Shown here piece by piece: positions 53,966-63,026 of a stretch of DNA of 64,000 bases; the stretch's first letter is position 1, and each line of letters starts with the position of its first letter. This DNA comes from JBBEAM01 sp040882845 (lineage in GTDB: Bacteria > Pseudomonadota > Alphaproteobacteria > Kiloniellales > DSM-21159). A model generated the notes under the pieces. The model searched no databases. It was not told the DNA's origin and saw nothing but the letters and a program-made list of their open reading frames with translations. The position numbers were made by a program, and so were the translations under genes. The stretch spans positions 744,001-808,000 of the forward strand of contig JBBEAM010000007.1 of the NCBI GenBank assembly GCA_040882845.1. Reading direction: 5' to 3'.

Positions 53966-55171
53966 ATGGCCTCGGATCACGATTCCGGCGACGATGGGCG
54001 CCGCAGGCCTCCCAGCCGCCCCCCGGAAGATGAGAGCCGGCGCGATCAGCCGGTCGAGAGCGAGTTCGATCCCGGACTGCGGCCGCCGAAGCGGCCGGCG
54101 GGGCAGCGCTTTGGCGCGCCGGCCGGGACATCCAGCGACCCCGAGGCCTACTACCCCGAGGAAACGCCTTTTGCCGCCGGAGGCGAAACCGGCGGTCGGC
54201 CGCCCCAGCCTCCGGTGAGCGGCCGATTCGAGGATCCCTGGTACAGGGATCCCGGGCCGCTCGACGACAGCCGCAGGCCGCCTCGGCGGGAGCCGGAGCG
54301 CGATGAGGGGCTCTACGCCGCCCCGGCCTACGACTACGACGACTACCGCGTCCCGCCGCCGCCGGAGGAGCGCCCGCGGCCGCGCAGCCGCACCCTGCCG
54401 GTGATCATTGCGCTGCTGGCCCTGGCCGGCTTCGCCGTCCTGCTGTGGTACGCCTACACCTGGGGTGTGGGCGGTCTGGAATCGGAGGATCTGCCCGTGG
54501 TCGCCGCGGAGCAGGAGCCGGCCAAGGTGGCCCCGGAAGAACCTGGCGGCATGGACATTCCAAATCAGGACAAGCAGGTGCTCAATCAGCAGGAGGGTGG
54601 CCAGGGCGTGGTCGAACATCTGCTGCCGCCGCCGGAGGAACCCAATCCGCCGGTGGTGAGCGAAGCGCCCGCGCCGCAGCCGCCCACGGAGAACAGTCAG
54701 TCGGTCGGCGAGACGGCCCAGGACTCTACGGCCCAGGAGTCTACGGGGCAGGAGTCTACAGCGCAGAGCGGCAACGAGCAGGGCGGTCAGGCCTCGAGCG
54801 CACCGCAGGCGCCGCAGCCGGACGCAGAGACGGCGCCCGAAACCGCGCCGGAGGCGAGCGCGCAGCCTGAGGCGCCGGCCGCCTCGGTCTCGGAACCGCC
54901 GCAGCTGACCGAGGCGCCGCCGGGCTCCTTCGTCATGCAGCTCGCCTCGGTGCGCAGTCCCGATGCCGCGCGCGCCGAGTGGGCGCGCATGCAGCAAGAG
55001 CACGAGTTGCTGCTCGGCGACATGCCGCTGTTCATCCAGCAGGTCGAACTGGAAGGGCGTGGCACCTATCACCGCATCCAGACCGGCCCCTTCCCGAGCC
55101 GCAGCACGGCGCAGGATCTCTGCGCCCAGCTCAAGGCGGCGGGCCAGGACTGTCTGGTCACGCAGCGTTAG
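53966..55171 (+). CDS. SPOR-domain membrane protein
   Basis: The 401-residue protein has a cytoplasmic Pro/Asp/Arg-rich N-part (1-140), one membrane helix at about 141-163 (PVIIALLALAGFAVLLWYAYTW), a periplasmic Glu/Pro/Gln-rich disordered linker, and a C-terminal SPOR domain (about 315-400: GSFVMQLASVRSPDAARAEWARMQQEHELLLG...YHRIQTGPFPSRSTAQDLCAQLKAAGQDCLV). SPOR binds denuded glycan strands at the division septum. The gene is next to nagZ, a peptidoglycan-recycling enzyme. It contains a short tandem repeat. Confidence 0.9.
   Translation: MASDHDSGDDGRRRPPSRPPEDESRRDQPVESEFDPGLRPPKRPAGQRFGAPAGTSSDPEAYYPEETPFAAGGETGGRPPQPPVSGRFEDPWYRDPGPLDDSRRPPRREPERDEGLYAAPAYDYDDYRVPPPPEERPRPRSRTLPVIIALLALAGFAVLLWYAYTWGVGGLESEDLPVVAAEQEPAKVAPEEPGGMDIPNQDKQVLNQQEGGQGVVEHLLPPPEEPNPPVVSEAPAPQPPTENSQSVGETAQDSTAQESTGQESTAQSGNEQGGQASSAPQAPQPDAETAPETAPEASAQPEAPAASVSEPPQLTEAPPGSFVMQLASVRSPDAARAEWARMQQEHELLLGDMPLFIQQVELEGRGTYHRIQTGPFPSRSTAQDLCAQLKAAGQDCLVTQR
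54713..54757 (+). repeat. Three 15-bp tandem repeats in the SPOR gene linker
   Basis: ACGGCCCAGGACTCT, ACGGCCCAGGAGTCT and ACGGGGCAGGAGTCT stand head to tail and encode (T-A/G-Q-D/E-S) units in the disordered periplasmic linker. The copies differ by one to three bases and keep the reading frame, so copy number can vary without breaking the protein. Confidence 0.85.
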
Positions 55172-55177
55172 ACGCCG

Positions 55178-56185
55178 GTGTCGGGCACACGCCTTGCCGC
55201 GGTCCTGGGCTGCTCGGGTCCCCGCCTCACGGCGGAAGAACGGGCTTTTTTCAACGATGTCCGGCCTTGGGGCTTCATCCTCTTTGCGCGCAACGTCGAG
55301 GATCCGGCGCAGGTCCGGACCCTGGTCGCCGAACTGCGGGAGTCGGTGGAAGACGAGTTCGCCCCGGTCCTGATCGACCAGGAAGGGGGGCGAGTGCAGC
55401 GCCTGCGCCCGCCGCACTGGCGCAATCTGCCTGCGGCGGAGAAGATCGGCGCGCTGGCTCCGGATGAGTCGCAGGAAGCGGCCTGGACCCTGGGGCGGCT
55501 GATCGCCGAGGATCTCAGCGGACTGGGTATCGCCATCGCCTGCGCGCCGGTCCTCGATCTGCGCCGTACGGAAACCCATGCGGTGATCGGCGACCGCGCC
55601 TTTGGAGCGGAACCGGAAACTGTCGCCTCCCTGGGACGCAGCCTCTGCCGGGGTCTGCTCGATGGCGGCGTGCTGCCGGTGACCAAGCACATTCCCGGTC
55701 ATGGGCGCGCTACCCTGGACAGTCACGAAGCCCTGCCACGAGTCGATACGGGCTTAGATGAACTCTTAGCAACGGACTTCAAGGCATTCGAACTGCTTAA
55801 TGATGTTCCGCTGTCGATGACGGCACATGTGGTCTTCGAGGCGATCGACGCGGAACATCCTGCCAGCACCTCGGTCAGGGTGATCTCGGAGATCGTGCGC
55901 GGCGCTATCGGCTTCGAGGGTCTGCTGCTGTCGGACGATCTCTCGATGAAGGCGCTGGGCGGCGGGCTGGAGGCGCGGGCGGCGGCGGTCCGCCAGGCCG
56001 GCTGCGACATCGCCCTGCACTGCAATGGCGAGATGCTGGAGATGCGAGCCGTGGCAGCCGGGGCCGGAGCTCTCGATGGCCGCGCGGCGCGGCGCGCCGA
56101 GGCTGCCCTGGCCTGGCCCCGGGAGATCCAGACCTGCGATACGGCGGCCCTGCGCGGGCGCCTCGACAGCCTGATCCCGCGCTGA
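55178..56185 (+). CDS. nagZ: Beta-N-acetylhexosaminidase (peptidoglycan recycling)
   Basis: The 335-residue GH3 enzyme has the NagZ signature KHIPGHG (170-176) with the flexible-loop His, FGAEPETVASLG before it, DQEGGRVQRLRPP near 67-79, and the nucleophile Asp in LLLSDDLSMKAL (about 247). It removes N-acetylglucosamine from muropeptides in the cytoplasm. It starts with GTG 55178, 6 bp after the SPOR gene and without a clear ribosome site; coupling to the upstream gene is likely. Confidence 0.94.
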   Translation: MSGTRLAAVLGCSGPRLTAEERAFFNDVRPWGFILFARNVEDPAQVRTLVAELRESVEDEFAPVLIDQEGGRVQRLRPPHWRNLPAAEKIGALAPDESQEAAWTLGRLIAEDLSGLGIAIACAPVLDLRRTETHAVIGDRAFGAEPETVASLGRSLCRGLLDGGVLPVTKHIPGHGRATLDSHEALPRVDTGLDELLATDFKAFELLNDVPLSMTAHVVFEAIDAEHPASTSVRVISEIVRGAIGFEGLLLSDDLSMKALGGGLEARAAAVRQAGCDIALHCNGEMLEMRAVAAGAGALDGRAARRAEAALAWPREIQTCDTAALRGRLDSLIPR

Positions 56186-56296
56186 CGCCGGGAACGTCGT
56201 GGCGATGGAGAATGGACAGGAGGCCATGGCTGTTTTACAGCTTGCCGGAAGGCGCGCGGGGTATCGCGGGCCGCACCGGCAGGATCGATTCAGGAC

Positions 56297-57088
56297 ATGA
56301 CCAGCGGAGTTGACTTCGAAGAAGACGCGGCGGCGCCGAGCCCGGAAGGCGGCGCCCTGGTGCTCGACCTCGAAGGCTTCGAGGGGCCGATCGATGTGCT
56401 GCTGCAACTGGCCCGCGACCAGAAGGTCGACCTGACCCAGATCTCGATTTTGCAGCTCGCCGAGCAGTATCTGGAGTTCGTGCGTCAGGCCCGGCGTCTG
56501 CGTCTCGAACTGGCCGCCGACTATCTGGTGATGGCGGCCTGGCTGGCCTATCTCAAGTCGCGGCTGCTGCTGCCCGAGCCGGAGGGCGAGGACGAGCCGA
56601 CCGGCGCCGAGATGGCGGCGGCCCTGGCGTTCCAGCTGCAGCGCCTGGAAGCGATGCAGACGGCGGGGCAGAACCTGATGAAGCTGCCCCAGCTCGGCCA
56701 GGAGTTCTTCGCCCGCGGCGCGCCGGAGCGGATCCAGCGGACCACCAACGCGACCTATGATGTCAGCCTCTATGAGCTGCTCAGCGCCTACGGACGGGTG
56801 CGCGGCAGCGTGCAGCGCGACAGCAGCTTGCGGGTGCTGTCCCTCAATCTCTATTCGGTCGAGGATGCCATGGAGCGTCTGCGCGCGCTGCTCGGCGACG
56901 CGCCTGGCTGGCGCACGCTGTCGTCCTTCCTGCCGGCGGACCTGCGCGACAGTCTGATGCTGCGTTCGGCGGTGGCGACCACCTTCTCGGCGAGCCTGGA
57001 AATGGTCAAGTCGGGCAAGCTGCAGCTGCGCCAGGATGCGGCCTTCGGGCCGATCTACCTGCGCCGCAGCGAGAAGGACGTGGAATGA
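56297..57088 (+). CDS. scpA: Segregation and condensation protein A
   Basis: The 263-residue kleisin opens with LVLDLEGFEGPIDVLLQLARDQKVDLTQISILQLAEQYLEFV, the ScpA N-terminal Smc-neck-binding helices, followed by DYLVMAAWLAYLKSRLLLPE, and ends with a winged helix (about 200-258). It bridges the Smc dimer with ScpB for chromosome segregation. 111 bp after nagZ; overlaps scpB by four bases. Confidence 0.94.
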   Translation: MTSGVDFEEDAAAPSPEGGALVLDLEGFEGPIDVLLQLARDQKVDLTQISILQLAEQYLEFVRQARRLRLELAADYLVMAAWLAYLKSRLLLPEPEGEDEPTGAEMAAALAFQLQRLEAMQTAGQNLMKLPQLGQEFFARGAPERIQRTTNATYDVSLYELLSAYGRVRGSVQRDSSLRVLSLNLYSVEDAMERLRALLGDAPGWRTLSSFLPADLRDSLMLRSAVATTFSASLEMVKSGKLQLRQDAAFGPIYLRRSEKDVE

Positions 57089-57855
57089 GCGAGGATCGCT
57101 TCAATCAGATTCGCCTGCTCGAAGCCTTGTTCTTCGCCTCCAAGGAGCCGCTGGGCGAGAAGGATCTGCGCCGCTTCTTCCCCGAGGAAGCCGATCTGGC
57201 CGCCTTGATCGAGGAACTTGCCGGACTCTACGCCAACCGTGGCGTCAATCTGGTCAGGCTGGGGCAGCGCTGGGCCTTCCGCAGCGCCGCCGATCTGGCG
57301 CCGCAGATGCGGATCGAGACCGAGGTGCAGCGCAAGCTCAGCCGCGCCGCCCTGGAGACCCTGGCCATCGTCGCCTATCACCAGCCGGCGACCCGCGGCG
57401 AGATCGAGGAGATTCGCGGCGTCGCCCTGTCCAAGGGCACCCTGGATACCCTGCTGGAGGCCGGGTTCATCCGGCCGCGCGGCCGCCGCCGTACACCGGG
57501 CCGGCCGGTCACCTGGGGAACCAGCGAGTTCTTCCTCGACCACTTTCAGCTGGAAAGCCTCGATGCCCTGCCCGGGGTGGAGGAGCTCAAGGCCGCCGGC
57601 CTGATCGACAAGCGTCCGGCGATCACGGCCTTGGGCGCGCGCGGCCTGCTGCCCAAGGCCGGGGAGACCGAGGCCGAGGACGGCGAGGAAAGCGAGAGCG
57701 AGGAGGGCGAAGCGCTGAGCGCCGAGTTCGGCGAAGATCTCCTGCCCGAGGACGCGGAGGAGGAGGTCGGCGAAGCGCAGGCCGGAGAAGCTGAGGACTC
57801 CGTGGAGGCGGCCGGGGAGACCTCGTCGGAATCCTCGTCGGCGTCTTCGAGATAG
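57085..57855 (+). CDS. scpB: Segregation and condensation protein B
   Basis: The 256-residue protein has two winged-helix domains: RLLEALFFASKEPLGEKDLRRFF (first) and ALETLAIVAYHQPATRGEIEEIRGVALSKGTLDTLLEAGFIRPRGRRRTPGRPVTWGTSEFFLDHF (second). A very acidic Glu/Ser-rich tail (about 185-256) follows, as often in alphaproteobacterial ScpB. It binds the ScpA middle region. Start overlaps scpA (ATGA). Confidence 0.94.
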   Translation: MSEDRFNQIRLLEALFFASKEPLGEKDLRRFFPEEADLAALIEELAGLYANRGVNLVRLGQRWAFRSAADLAPQMRIETEVQRKLSRAALETLAIVAYHQPATRGEIEEIRGVALSKGTLDTLLEAGFIRPRGRRRTPGRPVTWGTSEFFLDHFQLESLDALPGVEELKAAGLIDKRPAITALGARGLLPKAGETEAEDGEESESEEGEALSAEFGEDLLPEDAEEEVGEAQAGEAEDSVEAAGETSSESSSASSR

Positions 57856-57871
57856 GAGCGCGTCTGCGCCC

Positions 57872-58975
57872 ATGACGGCCCTCACGCTGGATCATGTCAG
57901 CCACGCCTACGGCCGCACCCTCGCGGTCGACGACCTGCTGCTGGACGTCGCGCCGGGGGAATTGGTCTGTCTGCTCGGCCCTTCGGGTTGCGGCAAGACC
58001 ACGGTTCTGCGCCTGGCCGCCGGTCTGGAACGCCTTCAGCAGGGCCGGGTGCTGCTCGGCGGCGCGGTCGTGGCGGATGGCAAGACCTCGCTGCCGCCGG
58101 AGCGCCGTTCGGTCGGGCTGGTGTTTCAGGACTACGCGCTGTTTCCGCATCTCTCGGTGCTGCAGAACGTCAGCTTCGGCCTCCTGCAGATCTCGCCGCA
58201 GGAGCGCGAGGCGCGGGCCCGCGAGGCGCTGCGCCTGGTCGGCATGGGCGACTACGCCGCGGCCTTCCCGCACATGCTCTCCGGCGGCCAGCAGCAGCGC
58301 GTGGCCCTGGCCCGCGCGCTCTCCCCCCAGCCGCGGCTGATGCTGCTTGACGAGCCTTTCTCGGGGCTCGACACGGCGTTGCGGAACGAGGTGCGCGACG
58401 AGGCGCTGCACATCCTGAAAAGCCACGGCGCCGCCAGCCTGATGGTCACCCACGATCCCGAGGAGGCGATGTTCATGGCCGACCGCATCGCCCTGATGCG
58501 CGCGGGACGGCTGGCGCAGATCGGCACGCCGACGGAGCTCTACTTCCAGCCGAAAAGCGCCTTCGCCGCGTCCTTCTTCGGCGATATCAACCGCTTCGAG
58601 GCGACCGTCCGCCAGGGCCGCGTGACCACGCCGGTGGGGGAAATCCGGGCCGCAGGCTACGGCGACGGCGCGCGCGTCGAAGTCCTGATCCGCCCGGAAG
58701 GGCTGCAGCTGCACAGCGGTCTGGCCGAGGGCGGCGGCGGCTTGCCGATGGTCGAAGTCCTGGAATCCCGCCTGCTCGGCCGCAGCAGCCTGATTCATCT
58801 GACGGCGCACGGCGCCGCCGGAAGCGGGGAACAGGCGGGCAAGGGGCAAAATGCCGCCGACATGCACCTTCACGCCCGCGCGCCGGGACACTTCCTGCCG
58901 GGGGTGCGGGAACGCCTTGCGGTCAGCCTGGATCCCAAGCAAACCTTTGTTTTTCCTTTGCAGGCGGCCGAGTAA
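57872..58975 (+). CDS. Orphan ABC ATPase of the ferric-iron (FbpC/AfuC) type
   Basis: The 367-residue ATPase has Walker A GPSGCGKTTVL, Q-loop VFQDYALFPHLSV, signature LSGGQQQRVALARAL, Walker B LMLLDEPFSGLD and a C-terminal regulatory region of the FbpC/TOBE kind (about 245-360). This subfamily serves Fe(III), putrescine or similar importers. No permease or binding-protein gene accompanies it; it lies 16 bp after scpB and 117 bp before tatA, probably in the same transcript, so its partners must be encoded elsewhere. In the C-terminal part the linker AGSGEQAGKGQNAADMH looks like an insertion. Confidence 0.88.
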   Translation: MTALTLDHVSHAYGRTLAVDDLLLDVAPGELVCLLGPSGCGKTTVLRLAAGLERLQQGRVLLGGAVVADGKTSLPPERRSVGLVFQDYALFPHLSVLQNVSFGLLQISPQEREARAREALRLVGMGDYAAAFPHMLSGGQQQRVALARALSPQPRLMLLDEPFSGLDTALRNEVRDEALHILKSHGAASLMVTHDPEEAMFMADRIALMRAGRLAQIGTPTELYFQPKSAFAASFFGDINRFEATVRQGRVTTPVGEIRAAGYGDGARVEVLIRPEGLQLHSGLAEGGGGLPMVEVLESRLLGRSSLIHLTAHGAAGSGEQAGKGQNAADMHLHARAPGHFLPGVRERLAVSLDPKQTFVFPLQAAE

Positions 58976-59092
58976 TCGGGCAAGAACGCGCTTCACGCGC
59001 GGCGGTCATGGCTACTTGTGGCCCCGGAACCTTTTTGCGATAGTCCGCTCTCGAACGGAGAAATCCGGCGGAACATCAGGGAGTAACCCCGT

Positions 59093-59359
59093 ATGGGCAG
59101 TTTCAGTATCTGGCATTGGCTCATCGTCTTGGCGGTGGTGCTGTTGCTATTCGGCGGAGGAGGCAAGATTCCCAAGCTCATGAAGGACATGGGCACCGGC
59201 ATCAACTCCTTCAAAAAGGGCCTCAAGGACGACGAAAAGAAGAAGGCCGACGGCGAAGAGGAAGACCCCAAGGCCCTCAAAGAGGACAAGACCGCCTCAG
59301 CCAGCGCCGAGAGCAGCGTCGCGCCCGAGGAAGACAAGAAGAAGGCTGCGAACGGCTGA
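59093..59359 (+). CDS. tatA: Sec-independent translocase subunit TatA
   Basis: The 88-residue protein has a short N-terminal membrane helix (WHWLIVLAVVLLLF), the hinge FGGGGKIPKLMKDMG, an amphipathic helix and a charged Lys/Glu tail. It polymerises into the Tat pore for folded proteins. FGGGGKIP keeps the Phe-Gly hinge of the family. First of tatABC. Confidence 0.95.
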   Translation: MGSFSIWHWLIVLAVVLLLFGGGGKIPKLMKDMGTGINSFKKGLKDDEKKKADGEEEDPKALKEDKTASASAESSVAPEEDKKKAANG

Positions 59360-59442
59360 GGCCGTTCGCGGGAGCGGGCGCGTGGCCGTTGTGCGGTGCA
59401 GCGCCCGGCATTCTCATGACCCGCACGTGGTAACACACCACT

Positions 59443-60036
59443 ATGTTTGACATCGGCTGGACCGAGATGGCGGTGATCGCCTTGCTGGCGCTCGTCGTAA
59501 TTGGACCGAAGGACCTGCCGAAGGTTCTGCGGACCATGGGGCAGTGGGTGCGCAAGGCGCGCAGCCTAACCCGCGAGTTTCAGTCGGGTCTTGACGACAT
59601 GATCCGGGAATCCGAACTCGACGACGCCAAGAAGGCAATCGAAACTGGAAAAAACTTTAACGTAAAGAAAGCCGTACAGGATTCCGTCGATCCTACGGGT
59701 GAGCTCGAAGAGGAAGGCAAGACGATCGAGAGCAGCGCCAAGCGCGGCCTGCGCGAGGACGAGATGGAGGCCCAGTCCGGCACCGCCCAGTCCGGCACCG
59801 CCGAGACCAGCAAGACGAAAGCCGGCTCTTCGTCTTCCGGCGAGGCGGAGCCTGAGAAGCGGGCGAGGGTGATCAAACACCCGCATCAGCAGGCGCCCGG
59901 CAACTCGGTGAAGCCGCCGGCGGAGGAGGGCGCAGCCCCCAAGCCGGAGAAGACCCAGAGCGCCACCGCCAAGACGGAAAGCTCCGAGGCCACCGGCAGC
60001 AGCGCCAAGCCCGCGCCCAAGGAGAGCAGCGGCTGA
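59443..60036 (+). CDS. tatB: Sec-independent translocase subunit TatB
   Basis: The 197-residue protein begins MFDIGWTEMAVIALLALVVIGPKDLPKVLRTMGQWVRKAR: the N-terminal helix with the Glu typical of TatB and the GPKDLP hinge. A long amphipathic and then disordered Lys/Ser/Glu-rich tail follows. It pairs with TatC to bind twin-arginine signal peptides. The tail contains a duplicated 15-bp unit (59771-59800) encoding QSGTA twice. Confidence 0.94.
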   Translation: MFDIGWTEMAVIALLALVVIGPKDLPKVLRTMGQWVRKARSLTREFQSGLDDMIRESELDDAKKAIETGKNFNVKKAVQDSVDPTGELEEEGKTIESSAKRGLREDEMEAQSGTAQSGTAETSKTKAGSSSSGEAEPEKRARVIKHPHQQAPGNSVKPPAEEGAAPKPEKTQSATAKTESSEATGSSAKPAPKESSG

Positions 60037-60057
60037 TGGCACCGGAGCGCGTGAACC

Positions 60058-60870
60058 ATGAGTGACGAGACGGTCGACTCCCAGAAGATGCCGCTGCTGG
60101 CGCATCTGGTCGAGCTGCGTCAGCGTCTGCTCTATTCCGTGATCGCGCTCTTCGTGGTCTTCATCGCCTGCTTCGCGGTCAAGGAAACCCTCTACGACTT
60201 CATCGCCCAGCCGCTGGCGGACATCCTGCTGGCGCGCTCGACCCCGGGCTTCGAGCGGCGGATGATCTTCACCGACCTGATCGAGCCCTTCTTTACCTAC
60301 ATCAAGGTTTCCTTCTTCTTCGCCGCCTTCATCACCTGCCCGATCTTCCTGACCCAGTTCTGGATGTTCGTCGCGCCGGGCCTGTACAAGAACGAAAAGA
60401 AGGCGCTGGCGCCCTTCCTGGTGGCCTCGCCGATCCTCTTCCTGATCGGCGCCTCGCTGGTCTATTTCGTGATCCTGCCCTTCGCCTGGGAGTTCTTCAT
60501 CTCCTTCGAAACCCAGGGCGGCGACGGTACCCTGCCGATTCAGCTCGAGGCCAAGGTCAACGAATACCTCTCGCTGACTATGAAGCTGGTTTTCGCCTTC
60601 GGGCTGTGCTTCCAGCTCCCGGTGGTGATGACCCTGCTGGCGCGGGTCGGCATCGCCAGCTCAGAAGGCATGCGCAGCAAGCGCAAGTACGCCATCGTCG
60701 GCGTCTTCATCGTCGCGGCGATCTTCACCCCGCCGGACCCGCTGAGCCAGATCAGCCTCGCCGTGCCGATCGTGATCCTCTACGAAATCTCGATCATCAT
60801 GGCGCGCATTGTCGAGCGCAAGAAAGCAGAGGCCGAGGCTGAGGTGGAAGAGGAACTGTCGGACGACTGA
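60058..60870 (+). CDS. tatC: Sec-independent translocase subunit TatC
   Basis: The 270-residue protein has six membrane helices, the N-terminal MPLLAHLVELRQRLLYSV motif with the conserved Glu and Arg that read the twin arginines, and the FVAPGLYKNEKKAL loop. The tail (about 255-270) is acidic. Substrates in this window include the peptide binding protein at 30 kb, if its RR motif is functional. Confidence 0.96.
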   Translation: MSDETVDSQKMPLLAHLVELRQRLLYSVIALFVVFIACFAVKETLYDFIAQPLADILLARSTPGFERRMIFTDLIEPFFTYIKVSFFFAAFITCPIFLTQFWMFVAPGLYKNEKKALAPFLVASPILFLIGASLVYFVILPFAWEFFISFETQGGDGTLPIQLEAKVNEYLSLTMKLVFAFGLCFQLPVVMTLLARVGIASSEGMRSKRKYAIVGVFIVAAIFTPPDPLSQISLAVPIVILYEISIIMARIVERKKAEAEAEVEEELSDD

Positions 60871-60970
60871 CGCCGCTGCGAGGCCCGCCCAGGCGGGTGA
60901 AAGTGGACAGCCGTTGGCATGGGTTTTATAAGCCGGGCTGGATCACCGCGTAGCCGACAGAGTCCCTTCG

Positions 60971-62248
60971 ATGCATGACCTGAAATGGATCCGTGAAGCG
61001 CCCGACGTCTTCGACGCCGGTTTGCACCGCCGCGGCCTGGCGCCGCAGTCGGGGGAGATCCTGTCGCTCGACTCCGAACGCCGGGCCCTGCAGACCGAGC
61101 TTCAGCAGTTGCAATCGCGCCGCAACGAGGTTTCCAAGGAGGTCGGCCAGGCCAAGGCCAAGGGCGAGGATGCCGAGCCGCAGATCGCCGAGGTGACGGC
61201 GATCAAACAGAAGCTCGCCGAACTGGAAGATAGGGAAGGCGAGGTGGCGGCACAGCTCGACGAGCTGCTGTCCGGTCTGCCGAATCATCTGGCCGAGGAT
61301 GTGCCCGACGGCGCCGACGAAAGTGCCAACGTCGAGCTGCGCCGGGCCGGCGCGGCGCCGGACTTCGGTTTCACGCCGCAGCAGCACTTCGAACTTGGCG
61401 AGGCGCTGACGCAGATGGACTTCGAGCGGGCGGCCAAGCTCGCCGGGTCGCGGTTCGTGGTGTTGCAGGGGCCGCTGGCCAGCCTGCACCGCGCCTTGGC
61501 GCAGTTCATGCTCGACCTGCATGTGCGCGAGCACGGCTATACCGAGGTCAATCCGCCGCTGCTGGTGCGCGACGAGGTGCTCTATGGCACCGGACAGCTG
61601 CCCAAGTTCGCCGAAGATCAGTTCAAGACCACGGACGGGCGCTGGCTGATCCCCACCGCCGAGGTCTCTCTGACGAACCTGGTGGCCGAGGAGATTCTCG
61701 ACGAAGACGCCCTGCCGATCCGGGTAGCCGCGCACACGCCCTGCTTCCGCTCGGAAGCCGGGGCGGCGGGCAAGGACACCCGTGGCATGCTGCGCCAGCA
61801 CCAGTTCGAGAAGGTGGAGATGGTCTCGATCTCCCACCCGGAGAAGTCCTGGGAGGAACTCGAGCGCATGACCGCCTGCGCCGAAGAGGTGCTGAAGCGT
61901 CTCGGCCTGCACTACCGCGTGATGGTGCTGGCGAGCGGCGACACCGGTTTCGGCGCCCGCAAGACCCACGACATCGAGGTTTGGCTGCCGGGTCAGCAGG
62001 CCTACCGCGAAATTTCGAGCTGCTCCAACTGCGGCGATTTCCAGGCCCGGCGGATGAAGGCGCGCTACCGCGCCGCCGGCGAGAAGGGGACGCGTTTCGT
62101 GCACAGCCTGAACGGTTCCGGCGTGGCGGTTGGCCGCGCCCTGATCGCGGTGATGGAGAACTATCAGCAGGCCGACGGCAGCATCTTGGTTCCGGAGGTC
62201 CTGCGCCCCTATCTCGGCGGCCGCGAGGCGATCGGCAGCGATGCCTAG
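60971..62248 (+). CDS. serS: Seryl-tRNA synthetase
   Basis: The 425-residue class II synthetase has an N-terminal coiled-coil arm (about 35-105: RRALQTELQQLQSRRNEVSKEVGQAKAK), then the catalytic core with TAEVSLTNL, the motif 2 loop FRSEAGAAGKDTRGMLRQHQFEKVEM, and motif 3 GSGVAVGRALIAVMENYQ. Normal length. 100 bp after tatC; a small GC hairpin at 60884-60897 lies in that gap. Confidence 0.97.
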   Translation: MHDLKWIREAPDVFDAGLHRRGLAPQSGEILSLDSERRALQTELQQLQSRRNEVSKEVGQAKAKGEDAEPQIAEVTAIKQKLAELEDREGEVAAQLDELLSGLPNHLAEDVPDGADESANVELRRAGAAPDFGFTPQQHFELGEALTQMDFERAAKLAGSRFVVLQGPLASLHRALAQFMLDLHVREHGYTEVNPPLLVRDEVLYGTGQLPKFAEDQFKTTDGRWLIPTAEVSLTNLVAEEILDEDALPIRVAAHTPCFRSEAGAAGKDTRGMLRQHQFEKVEMVSISHPEKSWEELERMTACAEEVLKRLGLHYRVMVLASGDTGFGARKTHDIEVWLPGQQAYREISSCSNCGDFQARRMKARYRAAGEKGTRFVHSLNGSGVAVGRALIAVMENYQQADGSILVPEVLRPYLGGREAIGSDA

Positions 62249-63026
62249 CGCCAGCCGCCCGATCAAGAACCTGCGGATTCTCGTCACCAACGACGACGGC
62301 ATCCACGCGCCTGGCCTGAAGGCCCTGGAGCGGGTCGCAAAGAGCCTGAGCGACGATGTCTGGACCGTGGCGCCGGAGGTCGAGCAGTCGGCCACCAGCC
62401 ACTCCCTGACCACCCGGCGTCCGCTGCGCCTGCGCAATTTCGGCCGGCGCCGCTACTCGGTCGACGGCACGCCGACCGACTGCGTCCTGGTCGCGGTCAA
62501 CAAGGTGCTGAACGGGCGCCGTCCGGATCTGGTGCTGTCCGGCTTCAACCACGGCGGCAACCTGGGCGAGGACGTGACCTACAGCGGCACAGTCGCGGCG
62601 GCCATGGAAGGCGCGACCCTGGGCATCCACTCGGTGGCGCTGAGCCAGGTGCGCCGCGAGGGCGAGCCCGCCAACTTCAAGCCGGGCGAGGCCCATGCCG
62701 CGCGGGTGATCCGCAAGCTGCTGGAGATGGAGTGGCCGCGCGACCTGCTGATGAACGTCAATTTCCCGGCCAGCGACACGCCCCAGGAGATCGAGGAAGT
62801 CCGGGTCGTCCGCCAGGGACGGCGCGACAATGCGGTGGGCTTGATCGAAGGGCGCGATCCGGGCGGGCGGCCTTATGTCTGGATCGGCGATTTCCCCGGC
62901 GATACCACCGAGGAAAAGAAGACCGACCTGGCGGCCATCGCCGACGGTGCGATCTCGGTCACGCCGCTGCATCTCGATCTGACCCATCATGGTCAGCTGC
63001 GCCGCATGGCCAAGGTCTTCCCGTGA
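62241..63026 (+). CDS. surE: 5'-nucleotidase SurE
   Basis: The 261-residue metal-dependent phosphatase has RILVTNDDGIHAPGL, the metal site Asp-Asp pair, followed by VAPEVEQSATSHSLTTRRPLRL and SGFNHGGNLGEDVTYSGTVAAAMEG. It hydrolyses nucleoside 5'- and 3'-phosphates. Its start lies inside the last codons of serS (8-bp overlap), and its stop overlaps pcm. Confidence 0.95.
   Translation: MPSASRPIKNLRILVTNDDGIHAPGLKALERVAKSLSDDVWTVAPEVEQSATSHSLTTRRPLRLRNFGRRRYSVDGTPTDCVLVAVNKVLNGRRPDLVLSGFNHGGNLGEDVTYSGTVAAAMEGATLGIHSVALSQVRREGEPANFKPGEAHAARVIRKLLEMEWPRDLLMNVNFPASDTPQEIEEVRVVRQGRRDNAVGLIEGRDPGGRPYVWIGDFPGDTTEEKKTDLAAIADGAISVTPLHLDLTHHGQLRRMAKVFP

Noticed and set aside
60884..60897. GC hairpin between tatC and serS as a terminator
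   Set aside because: Stem of only five pairs and no T-run; too weak to call.
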